DNA from: Variovorax davisae
GTDB lineage: Bacteria; Pseudomonadota; Gammaproteobacteria; Burkholderiales; Burkholderiaceae_C
Length of the DNA: 64,000 nucleotides
NCBI RefSeq assembly: GCF_030316845.1
Contig: NZ_JASZYS010000023.1
Location: 24,031-88,030, forward strand
Reading direction: 5' to 3'
In this document: piece after piece, positions 8,354 through 17,006 of the stretch
Numbering within the stretch: the first letter of the stretch is position 1
Layout: the number at the start of each line of letters is the position of its first letter
Notes under the pieces: model-generated
What the model was told of the DNA's origin: nothing
Database searches by the model: none
Seen by the model: only the letters and a program-made list of their open reading frames with translations
Program-made: the position numbers and the translations under genes

Positions 8354-11332
8354 TCAGGCGGGAATCGCGTGTGCGCGGGCGAAGGCCTCGGCGCGCGCCA
8401 GCGCCGCCACCAGTTCGCCGCGCGCCATGGCACAGAGCGCCGTGGCGTCTGCATCGAGCCCTGCGCCTTCGGCCAGCGCCAGGCCTTCGACGGCCCGCAG
8501 CGCGCGGACCGCCTTGGCTTCGTCCAGCTGATGGCAGGCCGAGCACAGCCGGTGGGCCAGCTGGCGCAGCCGAACGTGGTCGCCGGCTTCGACGGCGGCG
8601 TCGAAGGCCTCGAGATCCTGCCGGGTGGCGGTGATGAAGATGCCCAGCAGCTGGGCGACGTCGCCGAGATCGCCGCCGCACAGTGCGGCCAGCGCCGGAT
8701 AGGCCACGGCCGGCGCGGGCGCATCGACCGCCGGCTCGCCGGCCGGCGCGGCCGGCCGATCCAGCACCTCCGCCAGCGCATCGCGAAGGTCGAGCAGCTG
8801 CAGCGGCTTGGACAGGTAGCCGTCCATGCCCAGCGCCCGGCAGCGCTCGGCTTCGCCCTGCAGGGCGTTGGCGGTCAGGGCCACGATCGGCAGGCGCGCG
8901 AGGCCGAGCTCGGCTTCGCGCGCGCGCACCCGGCGGGCCAGGTCGTAGCCGTCGAGGCGCGGCATGTGGCAGTCGGTCAGCAGCAGCGCGTAGTCGGCAC
9001 CGGGCGTCGTCAGGCGTTCCCAGGCCTGCTCGCCATCCTCGGCGCAATCGCAGGTGAAGCCAAGCTTGGCGAGCTGCATCGTGATGACCTCGCGGTTGAG
9101 CTCGTGGTCCTCGGCGAACAGCAGCCTGCGGCCCTGGCCGATCGGCGTGACCGCCCCGCCGCCCGGGGCCGCACGCCCGCCCGGACGCAAGGTCGGCGCC
9201 GCATCGGCGCCCGAGGTCCAAGCCCGCAGCGGCAGCGTGACGATGAAGCGGCTGCCCTGGTTCAGTTGGCTCTCGCAGCGGACGCTGCCGCCCATCAGGT
9301 CGACCAGCTGCCGCACGATGGTCAGCCCGAGGCCGGTGCCGCCGTAGCGGCGCGTGGTGGCGATGTCGGCCTGCCGGAAGGGCTCGAACAGCGACTCGAT
9401 GGCGGCCGGGTCGATGCCGATGCCGGTGTCCTCGACCGAGAGCTCGAGCGTGGCCTCGGACGGCCGGCGCACCGCCACCGCGACGCCGCCGTCCTTGGTG
9501 AACTTGAGCGCGTTGCCGATCAGGTTGGTCAGGATCTGCCGCAGGCGCACGGCATCGCCGACGATGAACGGGGGAATCCGCGGGTCGATGTCGAACGTCA
9601 GGCCGATCGCCTTGCGCTGCGCGTCCGGGGCCAGCGTGAGGCAGATGTCCTCGACCAGCCCGTGCAACGACAGGGGCCGGTGCTCGAGTTCGAGCTTGCG
9701 GGCCTCGATCTTGGAGAAGTCGAGGATGTCGTTGATGATCGTCAGCAAGGCGACCGAGGCCTCCCGGCTGCGCATCAGCATCGCGCGCTGCTCGTCCGTG
9801 AGCGGCGTGTCGATCACGAGGTCGATGGTCCCCAGCACGCCGGTGAGCGGGGTGCGCACCTCGTGGCTCATCATCGCCAGGAACTGCCGCTTGGCGTCGA
9901 GCGCCGCGCGCGCCTCCTCGGCCTTGGCGGTCAGGTCGGCCTTGAGCGCTTCTTCGCGCGTGATGTCCTTGACGATGCCGGTGAAGGTGACCCACGCCGG
10001 CTCGGCGCCGGCCTCGACGCTGGTCGTCACGCTGCCGCGCACGTCGAGCGTGCGCAGCTCGCCGTCGCGGCCGCTGAGCCGGATCTGGTCGCGGTAGGCC
10101 CCATGGCCTCGCCGGTAGGCCTTGCGCAGGCCGCGTCCGGCCCGGTAGCGGTCCTCGGGAGGCAGCATCCTGAGCAGGTCGCGGTAGCAGATGTCGACTT
10201 CGCCGGGCCGGCGGACGATCTCCCGGATCTTGGGGTCGGCCGTGATGACCGTATCGCCCAGGGCCAGGTCGGCGGCGGCGGAATCCTTGTGGGCGCGGGT
10301 GACCGAGCGCCAGACGCCGAGGCCGCCGACCGTCAGGGCCAGCGCCAGATTGGCTTGCGACTGCTCGGCCTGGCGCTTGGCGTCGCTCAAGGCCAGCTCG
10401 CCGAGGCGCCGCTCGGTGATGTCGCGGTTGATGCCGATCAGGAAATCGTGCTCGCCGCGACCCCGGTTCGGCGAGGAGAAGCCCTCGACCCAGCGCACCG
10501 CGCCCGAGTCGTCGACGATGCGGAACTCGTACGCCATCACCTCGCCGGACTGTCGCGCAATGGCCATCCGCCGATCGAGTTCGGCGGCATCGTCGGGATG
10601 CACCCGGGCATACGCCGCGGAAAGACCGCTCTCGCCTTCCTTCATGCCGAGAACCTTGCGCGCCCGTGCGTCGGCATGGGTTTCGTCGGTGCTCAGGTTC
10701 ACCTCCCAGGTGCCCATGCCCGCGGCGTCGAGGGCGATGCTCAACCGGCCCAGGGCCACTTCGAGTTCGCGCTGCAGCTGTTTCTGCTCGGTCACGTCGA
10801 CCACCACGCCGACGATGCCGTACAGCTTGCCACGGCGGTCGCGGACCGGGCGTTTGCTCGCCAGGTAGCTGCGCCGCACGCCGCCGACCACGATCTCCTC
10901 GTCGAAGCTGCGCGCCTGGCCGGAGGCAATGAGCTCACGGTCCTGCGCGACGAAGCGGTCGTGCAGCGCGGCACCGAACAGGTCCAGATCGTTCTTGCCG
11001 ATGGCTGCCGACGCGCGCATGCCGAAGGCACGCTCGAACTCGGTGTTCAAGACCTGGTAGCGCAAGGCCGTGTCCTTGAAGAACAGGACGTGCGGCACCG
11101 CATCGAGGATGGCATGGATCTGGTCGTCGAGGCGCTGCCGGGCGCGGGTGCGCAGGTACTGCATGAGCACCAGCGCGACGATGCTGAGCGATATCAGCGC
11201 CATCGAGAACCAATGCAGCTCAATGGCCATCGGCTGGCCGAAGAAATAGCTGGCGATGCCGAGCACGCAAGCCAGCACCATCGTGACAGTGCCCGAGTCG
11301 ACCGTCCGCCACAGCACACCTGCTTTGATCAT
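8354..11332 (-). CDS. Membrane hybrid sensor histidine kinase with receiver and Hpt domains
   Basis: 992 residues. Two membrane segments occupy about residues 15-35 and 42-62. Three PAS-like sensor segments follow (about 68-190, 195-325, 340-470), then a HisKA domain with MMSHEVRTPLTG (phospho-His about 490), an ATPase with the N box NLIGNALKFT and a GTGLGLTI G box, a receiver with phospho-Asp about 787 in LLLTDCHMP, and a C-terminal Hpt domain with His about 927 in LAHRLCSAC. This is the BvgS/ArcB-style architecture for a His-Asp-His-Asp relay in the inner membrane. It lacks a periplasmic sensor domain, so the signal is probably cytoplasmic or membrane-derived. It sits 119 bp downstream of the OmpR-like gene and upstream of the giant adhesin, all on one strand, which suggests but does not prove control of adhesion genes. 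Confidence 0.9.
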   Translation of the reverse strand: MIKAGVLWRTVDSGTVTMVLACVLGIASYFFGQPMAIELHWFSMALISLSIVALVLMQYLRTRARQRLDDQIHAILDAVPHVLFFKDTALRYQVLNTEFERAFGMRASAAIGKNDLDLFGAALHDRFVAQDRELIASGQARSFDEEIVVGGVRRSYLASKRPVRDRRGKLYGIVGVVVDVTEQKQLQRELEVALGRLSIALDAAGMGTWEVNLSTDETHADARARKVLGMKEGESGLSAAYARVHPDDAAELDRRMAIARQSGEVMAYEFRIVDDSGAVRWVEGFSSPNRGRGEHDFLIGINRDITERRLGELALSDAKRQAEQSQANLALALTVGGLGVWRSVTRAHKDSAAADLALGDTVITADPKIREIVRRPGEVDICYRDLLRMLPPEDRYRAGRGLRKAYRRGHGAYRDQIRLSGRDGELRTLDVRGSVTTSVEAGAEPAWVTFTGIVKDITREEALKADLTAKAEEARAALDAKRQFLAMMSHEVRTPLTGVLGTIDLVIDTPLTDEQRAMLMRSREASVALLTIINDILDFSKIEARKLELEHRPLSLHGLVEDICLTLAPDAQRKAIGLTFDIDPRIPPFIVGDAVRLRQILTNLIGNALKFTKDGGVAVAVRRPSEATLELSVEDTGIGIDPAAIESLFEPFRQADIATTRRYGGTGLGLTIVRQLVDLMGGSVRCESQLNQGSRFIVTLPLRAWTSGADAAPTLRPGGRAAPGGGAVTPIGQGRRLLFAEDHELNREVITMQLAKLGFTCDCAEDGEQAWERLTTPGADYALLLTDCHMPRLDGYDLARRVRAREAELGLARLPIVALTANALQGEAERCRALGMDGYLSKPLQLLDLRDALAEVLDRPAAPAGEPAVDAPAPAVAYPALAALCGGDLGDVAQLLGIFITATRQDLEAFDAAVEAGDHVRLRQLAHRLCSACHQLDEAKAVRALRAVEGLALAEGAGLDADATALCAMARGELVAALARAEAFARAHAIPA

Positions 11333-11451
11333 GGAGACCCCGCATCGGTCTGAAGACCGCTCGGGCGGAGACTAGTTGATCGGCGCAGAACGCGCCAGTC
11401 GGCGACACGGACGGCGCCCGCCGGGCGGGGCTTGGCATGGGGCCTTGATAC

Positions 11452-12252
11452 TCAGCCCAGGTCGGCGACCGGCACCTCGCCGCGGCGTTTCGGAGCGGCG
11501 GCCAGCGGTGTGCGCGCGAAGGACGGCTGCCCCCCCTGCCGCGCCCTGTTCGCGAGCCGGTAGGTGGCGTCCGGCAAGGCTTCCAGGGTCCAGCCGTTCG
11601 CACCGTCGAGCGCGAGCGCGACGCGCAGCTCGTCGATGGTGCAGGCCAGGTTGTCGATGCGATGCCAGTTGGCGCCATGCTCGCCGGCCGGCAGCATGCG
11701 CGTGAGCCAGCTCGCGGCGACGGGGCGGCCGGCGCTGTAGAACAGTTCGAGCGCGATGTCGAAGTCGACGGCATCGAGCTTCAGTTCCTCGTCGTTGAAG
11801 GCGACGATTCTTTCGGTCGGATGGAATGCGTAGCGCTCCCACACGAGCAGCCGCGGCGTGCTGTCGAATCCGAGCGAATCGAGAAACGAGAGGATCACGC
11901 GATAGAGGTCGCTGAAGTAGCGCGGCGAGGCCGGGACCCTGTCGCCCACCATGCCGCGCTGGCGGACCGAGCGCCCCTGCTGTTGCATGGGCACGCGGAG
12001 CACCGGAACGGCGGATCCGGTCAGGTCGCGCGCGCAGGCGGCCACGTCCCGGCCCTGGCTGTCGGTATCGGGCACATCGCCCAGCAGCAGCAGGTCGAGG
12101 GTGGCCGCCCCCGGCCCCAGCGCCAGGAACTCGTCGAGGTTCGTGAAGACGAGCGGGGAGTGACCCAGTGCGCGCAGCACGCGGCGGATGAGTTCGCGCG
12201 AACGGGGCGAGTACGCCAGCACCCCGGCGCGCCGGGCGGCGGTGCGGCTCAT
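11452..12252 (-). CDS. OmpR-like regulator with degenerate receiver
   Basis: 266 residues. The start ATG at 12252 overlaps the stop of the preceding gene as ATGA, so the two are probably translationally coupled. Residues about 9-105 have the length and hydrophobic pattern of a receiver, but the N-terminal acidic pair is replaced (LAYSPRSRE), the phospho-Asp position reads LLLLGDVPD (Gly at the aligned site, Asp shifted by one), and no conserved Lys is evident. Residues about 150-250 look like an OmpR-type winged helix ending in the typical YRL. It is probably a DNA-binding regulator that is not phosphorylated in the normal way, or that is controlled by partner binding. The downstream kinase is the obvious candidate partner. 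Confidence 0.7.
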   Translation of the reverse strand: MSRTAARRAGVLAYSPRSRELIRRVLRALGHSPLVFTNLDEFLALGPGAATLDLLLLGDVPDTDSQGRDVAACARDLTGSAVPVLRVPMQQQGRSVRQRGMVGDRVPASPRYFSDLYRVILSFLDSLGFDSTPRLLVWERYAFHPTERIVAFNDEELKLDAVDFDIALELFYSAGRPVAASWLTRMLPAGEHGANWHRIDNLACTIDELRVALALDGANGWTLEALPDATYRLANRARQGGQPSFARTPLAAAPKRRGEVPVADLG

Positions 12253-13094
12253 GATGCGACGGCCCGGCCGGCCGGGACGGGCGCCCAGGCGTCGAAGCTG
12301 CCGGCCCCGTGGCGAACGGGGGCCGCAGGGGCGGACCCGTCGTGCCAATGCGAGGCGCTGCGGGTCGGCGAGCGGCGCGGATTCAGGAACACCAGGTGGC
12401 TGCGGGCGAACCGGGCCCACTCGGCATGGTCGAATACCTCGAGGGAGCCGCGCAGGCCGAGACCGACCAGGGCGGCCAGGGAGTAGTCCTTCCAGGAGGC
12501 GCAGAGGGTGCGGGCGCGGCCCGCCAGCAGCTGCAGGAGTTCCTGGGAACGGGGCTTCGAGAGGTAGCCCACCGCGCAGGCGAGCCGGACCAGATAGGCG
12601 AGCTGCTGGATGTCCCAGGCCATGACGCTGAGGCGATCGTGGCGGAGTTCGTCGACCCGCGCGATGCGGGCGCACCGTACCATGTACAGGCAGCTGTCCT
12701 CGAGCGCCGCGTATTCGTCGGAATCGACCTGCTCGCGCAGCAGCCAGGCGGCGATCGCGCGCTTTTCGGCCGGCGTCATGCGGCCCAGCCCGTCGAGGCG
12801 GGAGTGGATCACGCGCAGGCAGCTTTCCTGGGAATCGATCGCCCAATGCTCGTGCAGCACGCGGTGGATGCGCCGCGGGGACAGGGCACTCGCGAGTTGA
12901 TTGAAGTTGTCGCGCATCAGCAGCGCGAAGTTGCCGCTGAGCAGGCAGCCGAACAACTGCTCGGGCGACATCGATTCGGTCGGCCTGAAGGCGATGGCGA
13001 GAGACCACTGGTCGAGCGAGGGACCCAGGCGCCAGCGCAAGACGGCCCAGACAAGGAGCGCGCAAATCAAGGCGGCGGGAACGAAAGCTGTCAT
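12249..13094 (-). CDS. Membrane-anchored DUF1266 protein
   Basis: 281 residues from ATG 13094; the longer frame upstream has no family similarity. One N-terminal membrane segment (about 3-20) precedes a cytoplasmic region. The motif AWDIQQLAYLVRLACAVGYL, followed by SWKDYSLAALVGL, matches the core of DUF1266 proteins, a family of unknown function. Its stop overlaps the start of the OmpR-like gene by four bases. Position in this cluster suggests a signalling or envelope-related role, but none is established. Confidence 0.65.
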   Translation of the reverse strand: MTAFVPAALICALLVWAVLRWRLGPSLDQWSLAIAFRPTESMSPEQLFGCLLSGNFALLMRDNFNQLASALSPRRIHRVLHEHWAIDSQESCLRVIHSRLDGLGRMTPAEKRAIAAWLLREQVDSDEYAALEDSCLYMVRCARIARVDELRHDRLSVMAWDIQQLAYLVRLACAVGYLSKPRSQELLQLLAGRARTLCASWKDYSLAALVGLGLRGSLEVFDHAEWARFARSHLVFLNPRRSPTRSASHWHDGSAPAAPVRHGAGSFDAWAPVPAGRAVAS

Positions 13095-13310
13095 GGTGTT
13101 TCCCTGGCACACGCGCGAAGCGCAGGTGCGATTTCTCATGGATGAAGGCCACCGCAGGTTTCGAGCGTCGTCTGACGCCGCAGTGACGACGTTCGATCGT
13201 ATGAACGGCGCCGCGACGGCTCTATCGGATCCGTCTGAAAGAACGCAACGAAAGCGCCACTTAAGCACTACAGCTGCGCGCTGCGATCTGTGAACGGCGC
13301 GAACAAGCAG

Positions 13311-13335
13311 AAGGGCCGCGGCGCCCGCGACCCTT
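13311..13335 (-). terminator. Hairpin after the trimeric autotransporter
   Basis: Arms AAGGG-CGCG (13311-13320) and CGCG-CCCTT (13326-13335) with one internal mismatch form a GC-rich stem just downstream of the autotransporter stop. On the minus strand it is followed only by a mixed CTGCTTGT run, so intrinsic termination would be weak. Confidence 0.4.
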
Positions 13336-13359
13336 TCTCCCTTCATACAGGCGGCTGGC

Positions 13360-16029
13360 TTACCAGTGGAAGCCGATGCCGGCGCTGACGCCGGCATTGC
13401 CGCGCGTGTTGACCGTGCCGGCCAGCTTGGTGACCCAGCGGCCGTTCTCGGCCACCTTGGACATACCCACCGCGACCGCCGATTCGCCGCCCATGTTGCT
13501 GAGCGCGGCGGAAGCCATGCCGCGGCCCGGGATCACCGATTGCGGCAGGGCGGCCACCGCCATCGACGCGGCCGCCGCGGCGTTGGCGTCGCGCTTGACG
13601 CTCTCGACCTCCGACTGCACCTGGTTCAGGCGCTGATCGGTATAGGCCCTGGCGCTGTCCGCCACCGTGTCGAGCTGGCGTTTGTTGACCGCATCGGTCT
13701 GCACCACGCCATCGGCCACGTTGGCGATCGCGCGCTCGTTGCCTGCCGAGCCCACCGAGACCGTGTTGTCGCGGTTGGCCACCGAGCCGGCGCCGAGCGC
13801 CACGCTGTTGCCAGCCGAGGCCGTGGCGCCGGCGCCGATGGCCACGGTCTGGCTGCCGGTGGCCGCTGCCGCCTGGTCGGCGTCGCCGGAGGTCGCCACG
13901 TGCCCGTTGGCCTGCCCGGTGCTGGTGACCTTCTCGACCACCGTCAGTCGCGAGCCTGCGTCCTTGACATTGCCAGCCAAGCCCTGCAGCGCGTCGTTGA
14001 CGTTGCTGTAGCTGGCATTGTTGACGGTGTAGGTCGGCGCCGTGACCTTGCCATTGGCGTCGACCGTCGAGCCACCGCCCAGGGCCTGCGCGACCGAACT
14101 GCTCACGCCATGCAGCTGGCTGCCGTTGGTGGCGTCCAGGCTGCTGGCGTTGACCGCACCGGTGGCAACGCCGGTCAGCGTGCGGGCGCCGGCGGTGCCG
14201 GTGAAGTCCACCGAGGTGCCGTCGGCGCCCTTGGCCACCGTGATGGCGCGGGTCGTCGCGTCCTGCCGCACCAGGCCTTCCGAGCCGCTGCCCAGGCTGT
14301 CGTTGAGCTCGGCGATCTGCTGCGTGTGGGTGGCGACGCGGCCGTCCAGGTTGGTGACGGCGTCACCCACGTTGTGGACCGTGGTGCCGCCCACGTTGTA
14401 GCTCGGCGCCGACACCGTGCCATTGGCGTTGACCACCGAACCGCCGCCCAGGGCGGAAGCCACCGAGGTGCTCACGCCATGCAGCTGGCTGCCGTTGATG
14501 GCGTCCAGGCTGCCGGCGTCGACCGCACCCGCGGCGACGTTCTTCAGCGTGCGGGCGTTGCCGTTCTTGTCCGCGAAGTCCACTGCTGCGCCGTCCGTGG
14601 CCTTGCCCACCGTGAGGTTGGCGCCCGCCGAAGCCTGCTGCACCAGGCCGACCGTCCCGTTGGTGACGTTGTTGGCCAGGTTCGCGATGTCGGACGTGTT
14701 CTGCGCGATGTTGGTCGCGTTGGTGGTGACGCGGCCATCGATGTTGGTGACGGCGTCACCCACGTTGTTGACCGTCGTGCCGCCCACCGCATAGCTCGGT
14801 GCCGAGACCGTGCCATCGGGACTGACCACCGAGCCGCCGCCCAGAGCGGAAGCCACGGAGGTGCTCACGCCATGCAGCTGGCTGCCGTTGATGGCGTCCA
14901 GGCTGCTGGCGTCGACCGCACCGGCGGCCACGCCGGTCAGCGTGCGGGCGCCGGCCGTGCCGGTGAAGTCCACCGACGTGCCGTCGGTGCCCTTGGCCAC
15001 CGTGATGGCGCGGGTCGCAGCGTCCTGCTGCACCAGGCCGTTGGAGATCTTCAAGTCGGCGATGTCGCCCGTATGGGCCGCCACGCGGCCGTCGATGTTG
15101 GTGATCGCGCTGCCCACGTTGGTGTACGTGGTGCCGCCAACCGTGTAGCTCGGCGCGCTGATCGCGCCGGTGGTGGCGTTGTACGTCGCGCCACCGCCGA
15201 GTGCCGCGGCAGCGCTGGCGCCGGTGGTGTTCGACTTGATGGCTTCCGACTGCAGCTGGCTGACGTTCACCGCGTCGGTGAGGGCCGCGCCGGCGGCCAG
15301 GTTCGTGAGGCGGCGCTCGCTGCCGGCCGCGCCGATGGACACTTCGCCATTCGCTGCCGACGCCGTGCCCGACAAGGCCGACGAACCGGCGTTGTAGGCC
15401 GCCGCGCCCAGATTGGCCGTCGTGGTCGAGCGGGCGCCCAGCGCCACCGAATTCACCGCCGTGGCAGCTGCGCGCTGACCCAGCGCGACCGCATCGACGG
15501 CGCCAGCATTGGCCAGCGTGCCAAAGGCCAGCCCATTGGTGGCGCCCGCGGCGACCGTCGCCGAAGCGCCCATGGCGATCGACTGGATGCCCTCTGCGGC
15601 GGCCGAGGCGCCGATGGCCGTGGACGAAAGCCCGGCGCTCTTTGCCTTGTATCCCAATGCCAGCGACTGGTTGCCCGACGCCTCCGACTCGATGCCGACC
15701 GCGGTCGCGTTGCCACCGATGGCTTGCGACGCCGCGCCCACCGCCGTCGTGCCCTGTGCCGACGCCTTGGAGCCGGCGCCCACCGCGGTCGAGTCCCCGC
15801 CGGTCGCCGACGCCGCGCCCGACGAGTAGGTGCCATCCTGCGCCTGGACCGGCGCGCCGATCACTGCCGCCGACGCCAAACCGGACAGCCCGCCCGATGC
15901 CGCCGCAGCGACGATGACGGCGGCGATGACCCGTGCGCTGCTGCGCTTGCCGCGGGCGCGGGTGAGTTCCGAGGCAGCGACCCAGGCGCCGAGCGATTCG
16001 TTCCAGAGGCTGCGATGTGACTTGTTCAT
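13360..16029 (-). CDS. YadA-family trimeric autotransporter adhesin
   Basis: 889 residues. The N-terminus MNKSHRSLWNESLGAWVAAS is an extended signal peptide region (ESPR), followed by a hydrophobic core and probable cleavage after about AQA-70. Residues about 75-230 are YadA-head left-handed repeats (SxAxGxxA-type). A neck with DAVNVSQLQSEA follows, then a stalk of repeated modules (SLDAINGSQLHGVS, ALGGGS, VGGTT, VTNIDGRV), a second head/neck segment (about 725-790), a short coiled coil, and a C-terminal YadA anchor (last ~60 residues) ending in the aromatic residues FHW. Such proteins trimerise, with a 12-stranded barrel in the outer membrane and a surface-exposed fibre, and bind host or matrix ligands. 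It lies next to a separate giant adhesin. Confidence 0.93.
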   Translation of the reverse strand: MNKSHRSLWNESLGAWVAASELTRARGKRSSARVIAAVIVAAAASGGLSGLASAAVIGAPVQAQDGTYSSGAASATGGDSTAVGAGSKASAQGTTAVGAASQAIGGNATAVGIESEASGNQSLALGYKAKSAGLSSTAIGASAAAEGIQSIAMGASATVAAGATNGLAFGTLANAGAVDAVALGQRAAATAVNSVALGARSTTTANLGAAAYNAGSSALSGTASAANGEVSIGAAGSERRLTNLAAGAALTDAVNVSQLQSEAIKSNTTGASAAAALGGGATYNATTGAISAPSYTVGGTTYTNVGSAITNIDGRVAAHTGDIADLKISNGLVQQDAATRAITVAKGTDGTSVDFTGTAGARTLTGVAAGAVDASSLDAINGSQLHGVSTSVASALGGGSVVSPDGTVSAPSYAVGGTTVNNVGDAVTNIDGRVTTNATNIAQNTSDIANLANNVTNGTVGLVQQASAGANLTVGKATDGAAVDFADKNGNARTLKNVAAGAVDAGSLDAINGSQLHGVSTSVASALGGGSVVNANGTVSAPSYNVGGTTVHNVGDAVTNLDGRVATHTQQIAELNDSLGSGSEGLVRQDATTRAITVAKGADGTSVDFTGTAGARTLTGVATGAVNASSLDATNGSQLHGVSSSVAQALGGGSTVDANGKVTAPTYTVNNASYSNVNDALQGLAGNVKDAGSRLTVVEKVTSTGQANGHVATSGDADQAAAATGSQTVAIGAGATASAGNSVALGAGSVANRDNTVSVGSAGNERAIANVADGVVQTDAVNKRQLDTVADSARAYTDQRLNQVQSEVESVKRDANAAAAASMAVAALPQSVIPGRGMASAALSNMGGESAVAVGMSKVAENGRWVTKLAGTVNTRGNAGVSAGIGFHW
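14102..15140 (-). repeat. Stalk-module repeats in the trimeric autotransporter
   Basis: A module of about 123-131 codons is repeated. Homologous landmarks (the reverse complement of INGSQLHG) begin at 14102, 14471 and 14864, offsets of 369 and 393 bp, both multiples of three. Unequal recombination here would lengthen or shorten the fibre without breaking the frame. Confidence 0.7.
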
Positions 16030-16328
16030 TGAATTTCCAGATAGCCGAATGAAATCGTCGAACTGAGCCTTTTCGGAAGCCGCTTTTGGGAGCTTGGCCG
16101 ATCAACTCGGAGGGTGTTCAACGGGATAGACAAATGCTATTAATTTCAATTGCTTCAAAAAATGAGAACCGTCTCAAACAGGCGCGCGGACATCGTCGAA
16201 AAGGCGGTCTTTGTGCCGTGTCGTGAACAAAGTCACGCAACGATCAGCGAGAAGGTTGTGGCGCGTACGCGCAGCCGGGGTCGCCGCCGCGACCGCGTCG
16301 GAGGCCCGCCGTTGGCAGAATCCCCTCC
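16030..16328. promoter_or_regulatory. Divergent promoter region between autotransporter and phosphatase
   Basis: An AT-rich core at about 16128-16180 lies between the divergent genes. It contains a dyad TGAGA-ACCG-TCTCA at 16163-16176 that could be an operator. No hexamer pair with standard spacing was found, so promoter positions are not assigned. Confidence 0.4.
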
Positions 16329-17003
16329 ATGGGAACCCTCTACCTCGTGCGCCACGGGCAGGCCAGCTTCGGCGCCGCCGACTACGACCAACTCAGCGAC
16401 CTGGGCCGAAGGCAATCGGTGCGGCTGGGCGAATACTGGCGCGAGCGCGGCATGCGCTTCGATGCCGTGATCACCGGCACGCTGAAGCGCCATCGCCAGA
16501 CCTGGGAGGGCATTGCCGAAGGCCTGGGGATCGGGCCCGAGGACGTGCTGCCCTGGCCCGGGCTCAACGAATACGACAGCGAGGCGATCATTGCGACGGT
16601 CCATCCCGGCAAGCTCGAGAAGCCCGACTCGCCGGAGCTGTATCGCCACCATTTCCGCCTGCTGCGCGACGGGCTGGGCGCCTGGATGCAGGGCCGCACC
16701 GAGCCGGTGGGCATGCCCAGCTATGTCGATTTCCTGGCCGGCGTGACGACCGCGCTCGACCACGTGCGCGACAAGCACCACGGCACCAAGGTGCTGGTGG
16801 TGTCGAGCGGCGGCCCGATCAGCACCGCCGTGGGCCATGTGCTGGGCACCAGCCCCGAGACCACGGTCGAGCTGAACCTGCGCATCCGCAACACCGCGGT
16901 GACCGAGTTCGCGTTCACGCCGAAGCGCCACATGCTGCTGACCTACAACACGCTGCCGCACCTCGACGCCCCGGCCTATGACGGCTGGGTCACCTATTCC
17001 TGA
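16329..17003 (+). CDS. Histidine phosphatase family protein
   Basis: 224 residues. The N-terminal LVRHGQASFG contains the RHG catalytic motif of the phosphoglycerate-mutase/acid-phosphatase superfamily (phospho-accepting His about residue 9). The second His region is probably VVSSGGPIS (about 155-165), where the usual SHGG is replaced by SSGG. The first Met directly precedes the beta strand of the fold. The substrate cannot be told from sequence. The missing second-half His, if the alignment is right, may lower or change activity. It stands alone, with its 3' end facing the convergent molybdenum-hydroxylase operon. Confidence 0.8.
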   Translation: MGTLYLVRHGQASFGAADYDQLSDLGRRQSVRLGEYWRERGMRFDAVITGTLKRHRQTWEGIAEGLGIGPEDVLPWPGLNEYDSEAIIATVHPGKLEKPDSPELYRHHFRLLRDGLGAWMQGRTEPVGMPSYVDFLAGVTTALDHVRDKHHGTKVLVVSSGGPISTAVGHVLGTSPETTVELNLRIRNTAVTEFAFTPKRHMLLTYNTLPHLDAPAYDGWVTYS

Positions 17004-17006
17004 GCG

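Noticed and set aside
13360..16029. CRISPR array from the repeated stretches
   Set aside because: The repeats are in-frame protein modules of more than 350 bp without spacers.
16233..16961. Minus-strand frame opposite the histidine phosphatase
   Set aside because: Shadow frame; the plus strand has the RHG catalytic motif at its start.
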